In this document: piece after piece, positions 8,221 to 16,513 of the stretch | Layout of the letters: each line of letters starts with the position of its first letter | How positions within the stretch are numbered: position 1 is the first letter of the stretch | Origin: Chthonomonas sp. UBA2362 | GTDB lineage: Bacteria; Armatimonadota; Fimbriimonadia; Fimbriimonadales; Fimbriimonadaceae | NCBI GenBank assembly: GCA_002344135.1 | Contig: DDTO01000006.1 | Coordinates: forward strand, 89,869 to 153,868 | Length of the DNA: 64,000 nt | Reading direction: 5' to 3' | Notes under the pieces: model-generated | Databases searched by the model: none | What the model saw: only the letters and a program-made list of their open reading frames with translations | Told to the model about the DNA's origin: nothing | Made by a program: the position numbers and the translations under genes

Positions 8221-9801
8221 TTGTTAGCAACCGTTACCTTGGCCACCATGGCGCTGGCCGGCCTTCAAACCGACCTCTTGCCGGACATCATTATCTGGGA
8301 TGAGGAACTGCACAATTGGGAGATCGGCACCACGACGTCCAGCGAGCCGCCTGCCGGGCGACTCGCCATCCGCTTCAACACGGCGACGGCCAACATCGGC
8401 TTGGGGAACCTAGAGCTAATCGGGCAATCTCCCAGCGGTGGCGGCCAGCCGGTCAACCAGCGGATCTATCGAAGCAACGGTACCAGCTGGCAACGGCTGG
8501 CGGGAACGATGACCTATCACGCCGGCCACTCGCATATCCACTTCGACGACTGGACCGTCTTCCGGCTTCGCCGAGTGCTTCAAGGAGGCGGGGTCGGAGA
8601 GGTCGTGCGGACGGGCCAGAAGACGAGCTTCTGCATCCTCGAACTGCGCACCTATAACAGTTCGCTCCCAGGCTACAACGGGACCCCGGCCTACAACTCC
8701 TGCGGAAACGTGCAAGGCCTGCGACCCGGCCGGGCGGACGTGTACAGCAGCGGCCTGACCGACCAGTACATCGACATCACGGGTCTCCCTGAGGACGACT
8801 ACTGGCTGGAAGGCGAAGTCGACCCGGACAATCTCGTTCTCGAAGTCGATGAAACGAATAATGCGGCTCGGATCATGGTGCGCATCGGGACGCCTCCTCC
8901 GCCTCAGCCCGATCCATATGAGGACAACGACACCAAAGCGATCACCGACGCCCGAACGGAGGGCGCCGCGTTCAGCCCGAATCTGGGCCTGATCAACAGC
9001 GTCAAGGTCATCAACGGCCTCTCGATCGAGGACTCGGCTGACTGGTATCGGTTCCGCTTGAACCAGGCCGGTACGAGCAGCGATTTCGTGAAGGTGGCCT
9101 CCAGCCAGACGATCGGAGGGGACCTCGACCTCCAACTCTGCAACTCGTCTGGCACCGTCATCGCCTCTTCGACGAGCACCCAGAATACGGAGACCATTTC
9201 GCTCAACGGCCGTCCCGCCGGGACCTACTATGCAAGAGCATTTCCGAAGTCCGGGACGATTACGAACTACACGCTTACGATCGACCCGGCGGCCAATCGG
9301 CCTCCGACCTTCAACTTCGTGACGCCCGCCGCTCCGGGCGTGTGGACCGAGAGAGCGTACGAGACGGTTCACGTCACTTGGTATGGGGGTGACCCCGATG
9401 GCGATCCGAAGTACGTCAGTTTTTGGATCGATCGCTCGCCGACCACGGGACCGACCAACATCCCGCTTAACGGATATCAAGGCATCCCGGGCAACGATTA
9501 CTTCGCAAACCTGAACACCGCCGAGATGTCGCTCGGGCGTTGGTACCTCCAAGCTCGGGCGACCGACGGCGGAGCGGAGACCATCAAATGGGCTCCCGGC
9601 TGGTTCACCCTGTACGTCAAGGGAGATGTCAACTTCGACGGCTATCGCGACCTGCTCGACTGGCGGTTGGCCGAGGACTACCGTTCGAAACCGGTCAACA
9701 CCTACCCTGAAGGCTGGGCGACCATCCTGGACATCGACCGAGACGGCGACTGCGATCAGTACGACTGGAAGGCGTTCGCGACCTCGGTCGGCAAGGAATA
9801 G
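8221..9801 (+). CDS. secreted lysyl-oxidase-like protein with PPC and dockerin-like domains
   Basis: Residues 20-220 match the lysyl oxidase catalytic domain. They include a copper-site cluster (YHAGHSHIH, with H100, H103, H105, H107), GQKTSFC whose K134 aligns with the cofactor lysine of animal LOX, and an 'ADVY...QYIDIT' segment whose Y175 aligns with the cofactor tyrosine. Residues about 230-355 resemble a bacterial pre-peptidase C-terminal domain, then an Ig-like stretch, and 468-526 hold two dockerin-like loops (GDVNFDG, DIDRDGD). The family oxidises primary amines such as peptidyl lysine. The TTG start has a GAGGAGGAG site upstream. The N terminus is a short hydrophobic, weakly charged signal. 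A hairpin follows the gene. Confidence 0.82.
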   Translation: MLATVTLATMALAGLQTDLLPDIIIWDEELHNWEIGTTTSSEPPAGRLAIRFNTATANIGLGNLELIGQSPSGGGQPVNQRIYRSNGTSWQRLAGTMTYHAGHSHIHFDDWTVFRLRRVLQGGGVGEVVRTGQKTSFCILELRTYNSSLPGYNGTPAYNSCGNVQGLRPGRADVYSSGLTDQYIDITGLPEDDYWLEGEVDPDNLVLEVDETNNAARIMVRIGTPPPPQPDPYEDNDTKAITDARTEGAAFSPNLGLINSVKVINGLSIEDSADWYRFRLNQAGTSSDFVKVASSQTIGGDLDLQLCNSSGTVIASSTSTQNTETISLNGRPAGTYYARAFPKSGTITNYTLTIDPAANRPPTFNFVTPAAPGVWTERAYETVHVTWYGGDPDGDPKYVSFWIDRSPTTGPTNIPLNGYQGIPGNDYFANLNTAEMSLGRWYLQARATDGGAETIKWAPGWFTLYVKGDVNFDGYRDLLDWRLAEDYRSKPVNTYPEGWATILDIDRDGDCDQYDWKAFATSVGKE

Positions 9802-9819
9802 TCCGATTCGTCCCAAAGA

Positions 9820-9855
9820 GAACCCGCCTCCACCTGCTGAGTGGAAGGCGGGTTC
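9820..9855 (+). terminator. hairpin after lysyl-oxidase-like gene
   Basis: GAACCCGCCTCCAC pairs with GTGGAAGGCGGGTTC with one bulged A around a 7-nt loop, 18 bp after the stop codon. There is no clear U-tract, so it may need Rho or act as a stabilising stem. Confidence 0.6.
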
Positions 9856-9886
9856 GGTCATTGTAGGTTGCCGTTTTGCCGACAAC

Positions 9887-9921
9887 CCCAGGTTTTCCAC
9901 ATGATTTCCAGAAGACCTGGG
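9887..9921. other. second intergenic hairpin
   Basis: CCCAGGTTTTC (9887-9897) pairs with GAAGACCTGGG (9911-9921), giving 11 bp with one G-U pair and a 13-nt loop. TAATAAT follows directly. It could be a second terminator or part of the leader of the HD-GYP gene. Confidence 0.4.
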
Positions 9922-10050
9922 TAATAATGCTCTAGCTGACATTTCTCCTAGGGCGGCGATGAAGTGAGCAGAACCAGCGGCAAGTTGTCGATTTACCCGC
10001 CGGGGTCCGTGGAGGGCCTCGGCTCCATATCAGACGAGGGCTAACACGTC

Positions 10051-11328
10051 TTGGGCAGCGCGCGTATCGAAGAGCGGCTGAGCAGGCACCTGCATGCCCT
10101 GTACTGTCTTGCGGCGGTTCTGCTGATCGCGGTCGTTCTGCTTTATCCGCCGACCGTTGGCGACGTTCCGACCCTCGCGATTCTGGTTCCCATGGCGCTC
10201 TTGGCCGAGTCGATGCCGGTCCGCCTCAACCGCGACGGTCTGCGCATTACACTCAGTCTGCCGTTCGTGGCCGGTATCGCGATCTCGAACGGACCTGCGG
10301 TGGCGCTCGCTGCAGACCTCGTCATCACCGCGCTCGCAGCGATCGGTTTGGGCCTCCTGCGGCGTGAGCGAGTCTCCCTCAAATGGCTCGGCGTGAACCT
10401 CGGCGTTGCCGCGAGCGCTGCCGGAGCGGCGGGACTGGCGATGTACGCATTCGTTGGGCTCGACCCCGTGTCGTTCGGCTTGGCCCGGGACCTCGCGTTC
10501 GTCCTCGTCTACTGCGTCGTGAACTTCCTGCTGGTAACGCACCTCAACAGTCTGGTGTCGGCTCGGCGGTTTTCGGAGAACGTCTTAAACGGCCTGCGCG
10601 TAGGGACGGTCGGCCTGGCTCTTTACTGTCTAGTCGCCGGCGCGGTTGCGGTACTGATCGCGGAGGGACAGATCGCTTGGCTGCCGGTTATGGCGATTCC
10701 CGTGCTTGCACTTCGGGCAGGCCTATCGATGAAAGCCCGAATCTACGAGCACTACTTCGAGACCGTGGCCGCACTCAGCCAGATGCTCCAGCGATCCACT
10801 CCGGTCACGCATCGGCACCTGGAGCGGGTTGCGCACCTAGCCGAGGATGTGGCTATTAGGCTCGGCATCCCGCCGGCGCGCGCACGAATGGTCAGAGTCG
10901 CTGCACTACTGCACGACATCGGAAAGATCGCGATCGATGAGACGATCCTCGAGAAGCCGGCCAAGCTGACGGAGGAGGAGATGGCTCACGTGCGGCTGCA
11001 CTCCGAGTATGGGGCGCGGATTCTCTCGCAGTGTGACCAGTTTCGGACGCTGGTTCCGTGGGTGCGAGCCCATCACGAGCGTCCAGACGGTCTCGGGTAT
11101 CCGAACCGCCTTCAGGACGTCGAGATTCCGATCGAGAGCAAGATCATCGCGGTGAGCGACGCCTACGACGCGATGGTCGGCGGAGGCGAAGAAGAACGCA
11201 CCTACCGCACGCCGATGACCATCGACGAGGCGGTCGCCGAGTTGCGGCGGTGTGCCGGGACCCAGTTCGACCCCGCGGTTGTCGAGGCCTTCGCGCTCGT
11301 CGTTCGGTTGGGAGGAGCCCCGGCATGA
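10051..11328 (+). CDS. membrane HD-GYP domain protein (putative c-di-GMP phosphodiesterase)
   Basis: Residues 10-225 contain about six to eight hydrophobic segments forming a membrane sensor region. Residues 240-410 are an HD-GYP domain with the metal motif LLHDIGKI (H288, D289), a further conserved His in the RLHSEYG segment, and the signature HHERPDGLGYP at 341-351. All catalytic residues I can check are present, so hydrolysis of cyclic di-GMP is likely. The TTG at 10051 is the only start codon after the in-frame stop at 10042. The downstream gene starts inside this gene's stop codon. Confidence 0.88.
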   Translation: MGSARIEERLSRHLHALYCLAAVLLIAVVLLYPPTVGDVPTLAILVPMALLAESMPVRLNRDGLRITLSLPFVAGIAISNGPAVALAADLVITALAAIGLGLLRRERVSLKWLGVNLGVAASAAGAAGLAMYAFVGLDPVSFGLARDLAFVLVYCVVNFLLVTHLNSLVSARRFSENVLNGLRVGTVGLALYCLVAGAVAVLIAEGQIAWLPVMAIPVLALRAGLSMKARIYEHYFETVAALSQMLQRSTPVTHRHLERVAHLAEDVAIRLGIPPARARMVRVAALLHDIGKIAIDETILEKPAKLTEEEMAHVRLHSEYGARILSQCDQFRTLVPWVRAHHERPDGLGYPNRLQDVEIPIESKIIAVSDAYDAMVGGGEEERTYRTPMTIDEAVAELRRCAGTQFDPAVVEAFALVVRLGGAPA

Positions 11329-12002
11329 GCGTTCTCAGCTGGTTCGTGGTGGCCTGCACCGCAGTGTCCACGCTCGGCCTGCTGATCTATGTTCGGGTGA
11401 TCCTGCCGCGACGCGTGGAAGAGCGCATTCGGGGTTCGCTCAAGGCCTTCAGCACGGCAATCGAGCTTCGATTCCCGAGCCATCAGGGCCTCACCGAGAG
11501 GGTCATAGCGCTCAGCGCGGCGCTCGGCCGTCACATGGGACTGCGGCCCCGCGCTTTGGCCGACCTGGAGACCGCGGCTCACCTGCGCGACATCGGTCTC
11601 TGTGCGGTGCCTTACCGGTTGATCAACGAGGTGCCGCCGAGCGAGTGGTCCGGGAGAGACTACGAACTGTACGAGCGCCACGGCGATATCTCGGCAAACA
11701 TGCTCGAGACCGTTCCCTCGCTCCAACGGTACGCACGTATCGTGCGCTGCCATCACTTGCCTTACCTAGAAGAAGCGGCGGGATATAGAGTCTTCGGGCG
11801 GAGCCTTCCCCTTGAGGCGCGGATCCTATCCGTCGTGACGGCCTATACGTGGCAGGAGCGCTACCAGGGCGACTTTCTGGCTCGCGAAACCCTGCGTGAG
11901 GGCCGGGGGACTCTCTTCGACCCCCTGGTGGTCGACGCTTTCTTGGGGGTGCTAACATCCTCGCGTGCCCGAGACGCCGCCGACTCGATCGCCGTTCGTT
12001 AG
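11325..12002 (+). CDS. degenerate HD-GYP-like protein
   Basis: A 225-residue protein with one N-terminal membrane segment (about 5-27) and an HD-GYP-like cytoplasmic domain. The motif that should read HD is R88-D89 (HLRDIG, 86-91), and the GYP signature is missing after a retained 'CHHLPYLEE'. Metal binding and phosphodiesterase activity are therefore probably lost. It overlaps the intact HD-GYP gene in an ATGA junction, so the two are almost certainly co-translated. It may regulate or dimerise with the active partner, which is inference. Confidence 0.78.
   Translation: MSVLSWFVVACTAVSTLGLLIYVRVILPRRVEERIRGSLKAFSTAIELRFPSHQGLTERVIALSAALGRHMGLRPRALADLETAAHLRDIGLCAVPYRLINEVPPSEWSGRDYELYERHGDISANMLETVPSLQRYARIVRCHHLPYLEEAAGYRVFGRSLPLEARILSVVTAYTWQERYQGDFLARETLREGRGTLFDPLVVDAFLGVLTSSRARDAADSIAVR
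11953..11958 (+). promoter_or_regulatory. -10-like box for membrane glycosyltransferase gene
   Basis: TAACAT ends 6 nt before the GTG at 11965, inside the 3' end of the preceding gene. Confidence 0.45.
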
Positions 12003-13710
12003 CTCCGGAGCGGTGTGGGGGCTGGCAGTCTTTGCCTTCGCCTTGCTGATCAGGCTGATCGGCATCGGCTGGGGCCTTCCAAACGAGGTTCGCAACCAGA
12101 GCCTTCATCCCGACGAGCCGATTATCTGGATGTACTCGCAGCGTGTCGAGCCGACGAAGGGCAAGTTCGACCCCGGATTCTACAACTACGGAACTTTGTA
12201 CCTGACGATGCTTCGGCTGGCGACCGACGTTGTGCGGGGCTACGGCGGAGGGCCTGCCGATCGCTCGCCTGAGGCCGAATGGCAAGCGATTGGCCGCTAC
12301 AACCTGGCGGGTCGGCTCCTTAGCGCGCTTGCCGGCGCAGGGATGGCCTGGGCCGTGTTCCTGATTCTGCTGAGATTGGGGTCTCTCACCGGTGCGGCCC
12401 TCGGGGGGACCGCGATGGCTCTTGCACCGGGCGTCGTAATGCACTCGCGCTTTCAGACGGTCGACGTGGTGGCGGCGCTGTTTCTGACCCTCAGCCTGTC
12501 TTATTCGTTGAAGCTATTGCCGCGCGATAACGAAGATCCACCCTTCTATCGGGTCGCGGCGCTCGCCGGGCTCTTCGCCGGCTTGAGTGCCGGGGTGAAA
12601 TACACGGGCATCCTTGCCTTGATCTCGCTCGCGGTGGCCTGCCTCTATCTTCCGAGGGAGCGGCGGCTTGCGACTTTCGGGCTCGGCCTCGCGGCCGCCC
12701 TCATTTCTTTCTCGCTCTCGACGCCGGGCGCCTTTCTCAATTCGGCCAAGTTCATTCAGGACTTCTCTTACGAGATGCGGCATACGGCGACAGGCCACGG
12801 GTTGGTCTTCGCGGGGACGAGCGTCGGATACGTCTATCACATCGCCAACCTATCTGTGGGGATCGGGGCCGTCTCGATGCTGATCGGCCTGGCGGGGCTC
12901 GCTGCGGGGGTGATTCGCAAGTGCTCGTGGGCGATGGTTCTCGGCTCGTTCTTCGTGGCCTACTACCTCCTCATCGGGCGCGCCGAGGTGAAGTTTTTCC
13001 GCTATGTCATTCCGCTGATTCCTGTGGTGGCGGTCGGCTTCGGATGGGTCGTGGGTCGGGCGCAGTCGAGCCCGAACAAGCGCTGGCGATGGCTGACGCT
13101 CGGCGGTATCGTGGGACTCGGCGGCGCGGCCAGCCAAACCGCGGCGAATACCTGGTGGATGGCGAGCCCTGACGTGCGGGACGAAGCCGGCGCCTATCTG
13201 AAAGAGAAAGCCGGCCAAGGGACGGTCGCCCTCGTGGCCGATCCGTGGTTCCAAACTCCGACTCTCTATCCGGATACCGCGCTCCCGCGGTCGGTGCCCT
13301 TCGCCCAGCGTGAAGCGGCGAGGCTCGCGGCAACCCGCCCTCGCGTGCTGCGGTATGTGCCGGACGATCCCGACGAGCGGTTCGATTGGGACATCCGTGT
13401 GTTGGATGAGCGGCCCGACTTCGTGGCTTACAGCAGCTTCGAGTTCGACGATCCGTGGCGGGTCCAAGGGCTCGCGAACCTCGATCCTGTGGCGCGATTG
13501 CAGGCCGATCGGGCGAAGGCATTCGTCGATCGGCTCCGTCGGGACTACAATCCCCTTCGGGTGTACGGTGAGGACGGGCCTACGATCCATGACCTCATGT
13601 ACGTTCGTCCTAGGATTTGGATTTGGCAGCGCAAGACCGATACTCCGACGACATCGACTGGTTCCTCGACCACCTCCGGACCGAGCGAGGCGCCAGCGAA
13701 CACACGATAG
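11965..13710 (+). CDS. GT39/ArnT-like membrane glycosyltransferase
   Basis: A 581-residue polytopic protein with about ten hydrophobic segments in its first 390 residues. An early acidic loop motif (SLHPDEPIIW, about residues 46-55) matches the catalytic Asp-Glu loop of PMT/ArnT-type lipid-linked sugar transferases. The C-terminal 190 residues are soluble and extracytoplasmic. It probably moves a sugar from a polyprenyl carrier to a protein or glycan outside the membrane, with donor and acceptor unknown. It overlaps the degenerate HD-GYP gene by 38 bp and the recombinase gene by 94 bp. Confidence 0.75.
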   Translation: MPETPPTRSPFVSSGAVWGLAVFAFALLIRLIGIGWGLPNEVRNQSLHPDEPIIWMYSQRVEPTKGKFDPGFYNYGTLYLTMLRLATDVVRGYGGGPADRSPEAEWQAIGRYNLAGRLLSALAGAGMAWAVFLILLRLGSLTGAALGGTAMALAPGVVMHSRFQTVDVVAALFLTLSLSYSLKLLPRDNEDPPFYRVAALAGLFAGLSAGVKYTGILALISLAVACLYLPRERRLATFGLGLAAALISFSLSTPGAFLNSAKFIQDFSYEMRHTATGHGLVFAGTSVGYVYHIANLSVGIGAVSMLIGLAGLAAGVIRKCSWAMVLGSFFVAYYLLIGRAEVKFFRYVIPLIPVVAVGFGWVVGRAQSSPNKRWRWLTLGGIVGLGGAASQTAANTWWMASPDVRDEAGAYLKEKAGQGTVALVADPWFQTPTLYPDTALPRSVPFAQREAARLAATRPRVLRYVPDDPDERFDWDIRVLDERPDFVAYSSFEFDDPWRVQGLANLDPVARLQADRAKAFVDRLRRDYNPLRVYGEDGPTIHDLMYVRPRIWIWQRKTDTPTTSTGSSTTSGPSEAPANTR

Positions 13711-14519
13711 CCGCCTACTCGGGGGACCTCCAGCGGGCGGCAGAGTACTTTGGCGGGCTCGGTCTTTCGGTCTGGGCCGAGGTGGATCCGGACGCTCTCT
13801 CACGCTACCACGCGAGCCTTGGCCCACCCATAGCGGCGTCTACAGCCCAAAGGAAGCTGAGTGCGCTTCGATCGTTCTTGAAGTTCCTCAAGCGGCGAGG
13901 GGCGGGACCTGCCGGCGATTTGCCCTCGACCGGTGGATTCAAGAAGCCCCGGCGCTTACCGAAGGCTCTGACGATCGATCAACTGCAGCGCATCCTCGAA
14001 GCTCCCGACCTGAGCAAACCCAGCGGAATCCGCGACCGAGCCTTGATGGAGCTGATCTATGGTGCCGGCCTACGCGTGAGCGAGGCGGTAGGCCTTGGCG
14101 TGGAACGGCTGGACCTGGATACGGCGACCGTGATAGTGACCGGAAAGCGCGAGAAGACCCGGGCGATCCCTCTTCCGGCTCAGACGATCGCCTGGCTGGA
14201 ACGTTATCTGGCCGATGCCCGGCCCGGCCTTCTGCAAGGGCCCAGCGGATTGGTACTAATCTCCGACCGGGGATGCGGGATGTGTCGGCAAGTAGCCTTT
14301 GACAAGCTGGCCCGCTATGCGTCGGCTAGTGGTCTTGCCAAGGTGTCTCCTCACACACTTCGGCATACCTACGCGGTTCATCTGCTCAAGGGCGGCGCGG
14401 ATCTTCGAGCCGTTCAGGAACTGCTGGGCCACGAATCGATCGCGACGACGCAGGTGTACACGCAGCTCGACCTCGACGAGGTCGTCGCCAAGTACCGAGC
14501 GGCGCACCCGCGACCATGA
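13617..14519 (+). CDS. xerC: tyrosine recombinase XerC/XerD
   Basis: A 300-residue protein with an N-terminal SAM-like core-binding domain (about 10-95) and a catalytic domain carrying R153 (GAGLRVSEA), H246-x-x-R249 (PHTLRHTYAVHLL), H272 (LLGHESIATTQ) and nucleophile Y281. Length and motifs fit the Xer recombinases that resolve chromosome dimers at dif, rather than a phage integrase. It lies directly upstream of the ftsQ-ftsZ cluster, a sensible place for a segregation gene. The TTG start overlaps the upstream gene by 94 bp. A second TTG at 13623 is also possible. Choosing between XerC and XerD needs a tree. Confidence 0.88.
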   Translation: MDLAAQDRYSDDIDWFLDHLRTERGASEHTIAAYSGDLQRAAEYFGGLGLSVWAEVDPDALSRYHASLGPPIAASTAQRKLSALRSFLKFLKRRGAGPAGDLPSTGGFKKPRRLPKALTIDQLQRILEAPDLSKPSGIRDRALMELIYGAGLRVSEAVGLGVERLDLDTATVIVTGKREKTRAIPLPAQTIAWLERYLADARPGLLQGPSGLVLISDRGCGMCRQVAFDKLARYASASGLAKVSPHTLRHTYAVHLLKGGADLRAVQELLGHESIATTQVYTQLDLDEVVAKYRAAHPRP

Positions 14520-14531
14520 GGATCGGGGCGG

Positions 14532-14537
14532 CATAAT
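14532..14537 (+). promoter_or_regulatory. -10-like box for the ftsQ-ftsZ operon
   Basis: CATAAT ends 7 nt before the ATG of ftsQ and lies in the 25-bp gap after xerC. It would give a leaderless transcript for the division cluster. Confidence 0.5.
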
Positions 14538-14544
14538 CCGTTCG

Positions 14545-15303
14545 ATGGCCGGAACTCGGCGAAGAGCAAGCACCCGTACCGCGGCGCAATCTCGTGCCCC
14601 GCGCCGTCCGCTCGCTGCCGGGCCTGTCCTGTGGTTCCTTTGCTGTGGCAACCTTGTCCTTGGACTTGCTTTGAGTTCGGTCACGGCCGCGTATCGGATC
14701 AGGGTGGTAGGCGCGCCTCCGGACGACCACGAACGGATCGAGCGGCATCTCCAAGCCCTTCGAGCCGTGCCATGCCTCCGCTCCGACCGGCGGCTGATCG
14801 AGAGCTTGATTCAGGCCGGAGATGAGGTCGCCCATGCCGATTTCTCACAGAACATCTTCGGGCGCGGTGTTCTTCAGGTCAAGAGCCGTCGCGCAGTGGC
14901 AGGGCTCGATGTCGAGCGTCCCACTGCGCTCTCGGAGGACGGTGTGGTCTTCGCTACGCGAACGGACTTATCTGTTCACCCGTTAGTAAAGATCGGGGGA
15001 CTCGCAAAAGGTCCGAATCTTTCGATTGCAGGCGCGTGGGAATCGGGCTCGGTCGCCAGTCTTTGCGCCGATCTGACCGCCAAGTGGCCCAAAACGCGTT
15101 GGAAGGTAGAGGTCGACAACATCGGCGTGTTATCCTTATATAGAGGGTCGGGTGCTACGGTCGTGCTCGGGTCGAGCGACGACCTCGCCGAAAAGTTGAA
15201 GCGTCTCGAAAAAATCATGGAAGAATCGCCCAATCTTATGGATAGAGTTCGGAGGATCGATCTCACGTCTCCGAAGAATCCCGTTTACGAGCCCAGATCA
15301 TGA
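14545..15303 (+). CDS. ftsQ: cell division protein FtsQ/DivIB
   Basis: A 252-residue type II membrane protein with a basic cytoplasmic tail (1-26, Arg-rich), one membrane helix (about 27-47), a POTRA-like domain ('YRIRVVGAPPDDHERIERHL', about 50-120) and a beta domain. FtsQ/DivIB bridges early and late divisome proteins. Sequence conservation in this family is low, so the call rests on topology, POTRA-like pattern and position before ftsA and ftsZ. The ATG at 14545 follows CATAAT by 7 nt. The 3' end overlaps the next start by 4 bp. Confidence 0.78.
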   Translation: MAGTRRRASTRTAAQSRAPRRPLAAGPVLWFLCCGNLVLGLALSSVTAAYRIRVVGAPPDDHERIERHLQALRAVPCLRSDRRLIESLIQAGDEVAHADFSQNIFGRGVLQVKSRRAVAGLDVERPTALSEDGVVFATRTDLSVHPLVKIGGLAKGPNLSIAGAWESGSVASLCADLTAKWPKTRWKVEVDNIGVLSLYRGSGATVVLGSSDDLAEKLKRLEKIMEESPNLMDRVRRIDLTSPKNPVYEPRS

Positions 15304-16103
15304 ACCCCTTCGTTACGCGACTCTCGACCAATTCGATTGTCTTGCCGCTGAGCGCAATGATGATTATTCTCGGCGTGCTGATCTCGGTGGCTTGGATACC
15401 GGAGACCCGCGTCGATCGCGTGGCGACGCTCGATCCCGATCAGCGCCAGCGTCTCGGCAGCAGCACTGCGCCTGGGCCGCAGGAGAACGAAAAGTTGCAG
15501 GAGCGCCTCGTCCAGCTTCAATCGACGGTCGAAGACCTCCAGAAGAACAAGACTCGCCTCGAGAACGCTATTGCGGAAGAAGGAGGTAAGACCAAGGTTC
15601 TTAACGAAAACCTGCAAGATACGAAGATTCTCGCCGGCCTGACCGAAGTCGAGGGCCCTGGAGTCGTCGTTACTCTGCGGGACATCAGCGACGTGAAGAA
15701 GAAGATCGACACGCCGAAGGAGTCGGGAGGGTTCGGACCGATGGACGATATCATCCACGACTTCGATGTCCTGCGCACCGTGAACGAAATGTGGAACGCG
15801 GGGGCCGAAGCGATCGCGGTCGGCGGCAACCGGATCGTCTCCCGCACGAGCATCCGCTGCGTCGGCGCGGTCATTCACGTGAACGATCAACCTGTCAGTT
15901 CTCCAATTGTGATTCAGGCGATCGGCGATCAGAAGATTCTCGCCAGCGCCATGAACCTGAAAGGCGGGGTTATGCAGGACCTGCGCGACCTCGAGCCCGG
16001 GATGGTAAGCGTGGAGCCGGCCAAGATGATCAAACTGCCCGCCTACACGGGGCCAACCTCACGAAAGTTCATCACTTTGCCTAAGGACAAGGACGCGAAG
16101 TGA
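15300..16103 (+). CDS. DUF881 family protein (YlxW-like)
   Basis: A 267-residue protein with an N-terminal membrane anchor (about 13-33), a coiled coil (about 60-100), then the DUF881 globular region ('VEGPGVVVTLRD', 'LRTVNEMWNAGAEAIAVGGNRI', 'ILASAMNLKGG'). DUF881 proteins sit beside sbp and division genes in Firmicutes and Actinobacteria, and their molecular role is unsettled. Here the gene overlaps ftsQ and sbp by 4 bp each, so co-translation and a division-related role are likely. Confidence 0.88.
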   Translation: MNPFVTRLSTNSIVLPLSAMMIILGVLISVAWIPETRVDRVATLDPDQRQRLGSSTAPGPQENEKLQERLVQLQSTVEDLQKNKTRLENAIAEEGGKTKVLNENLQDTKILAGLTEVEGPGVVVTLRDISDVKKKIDTPKESGGFGPMDDIIHDFDVLRTVNEMWNAGAEAIAVGGNRIVSRTSIRCVGAVIHVNDQPVSSPIVIQAIGDQKILASAMNLKGGVMQDLRDLEPGMVSVEPAKMIKLPAYTGPTSRKFITLPKDKDAK

Positions 16104-16507
16104 TCCTGATTCCGGTCCTGTGCCTCATCGTCGGGATCCTCCTTGGAACGCTCATCACGCAGCCCCTGGATGCGAAGTACGGCCTTTACGTCGCCGTCGC
16201 CGTTCTCGCCGGGATTGATACGATTTGTGGAGGAATTCGAAGCAGTCTTGAACAGAAATTCCACGGTGACATTTTCGTCTCGGGGTTCTTCTCGAACATC
16301 GTCATCGCCTTTTTCCTCGCTTGGCTCGGCGACCGGATCGGCATCAACCTGTTTTTCGTCTGCGCCCTCATTTTCGGGAGTCGAATCTTCACCAATTTGA
16401 GTCTTATTAGAAGGTTCGTCCTCACTCGATGGCAGGACGCGCGGTCGCGCAAACAACAGCAGCAGGCGCAGTCGGCGAGTACGACCCAGGCGCAACAGCA
16501 AGCCTAA
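16100..16507 (+). CDS. sbp: small basic protein Sbp (DUF1290)
   Basis: A 135-residue protein with three membrane segments and the DUF1290 motifs 'KYGLYVAVAVLAGIDTICGGIRS' and 'FHGDIFVSGFFSNIVIAFFLAWLGDRIG'. The C-terminal tail is extended by a basic and Gln/Ala-rich stretch. In Bacillus the homologue lies with DUF881 genes beside ftsA-ftsZ, and its function is unknown. The GTG start overlaps the DUF881 stop codon. Confidence 0.9.
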   Translation: MILIPVLCLIVGILLGTLITQPLDAKYGLYVAVAVLAGIDTICGGIRSSLEQKFHGDIFVSGFFSNIVIAFFLAWLGDRIGINLFFVCALIFGSRIFTNLSLIRRFVLTRWQDARSRKQQQQAQSASTTQAQQQA

Positions 16508-16513
16508 GTAACC

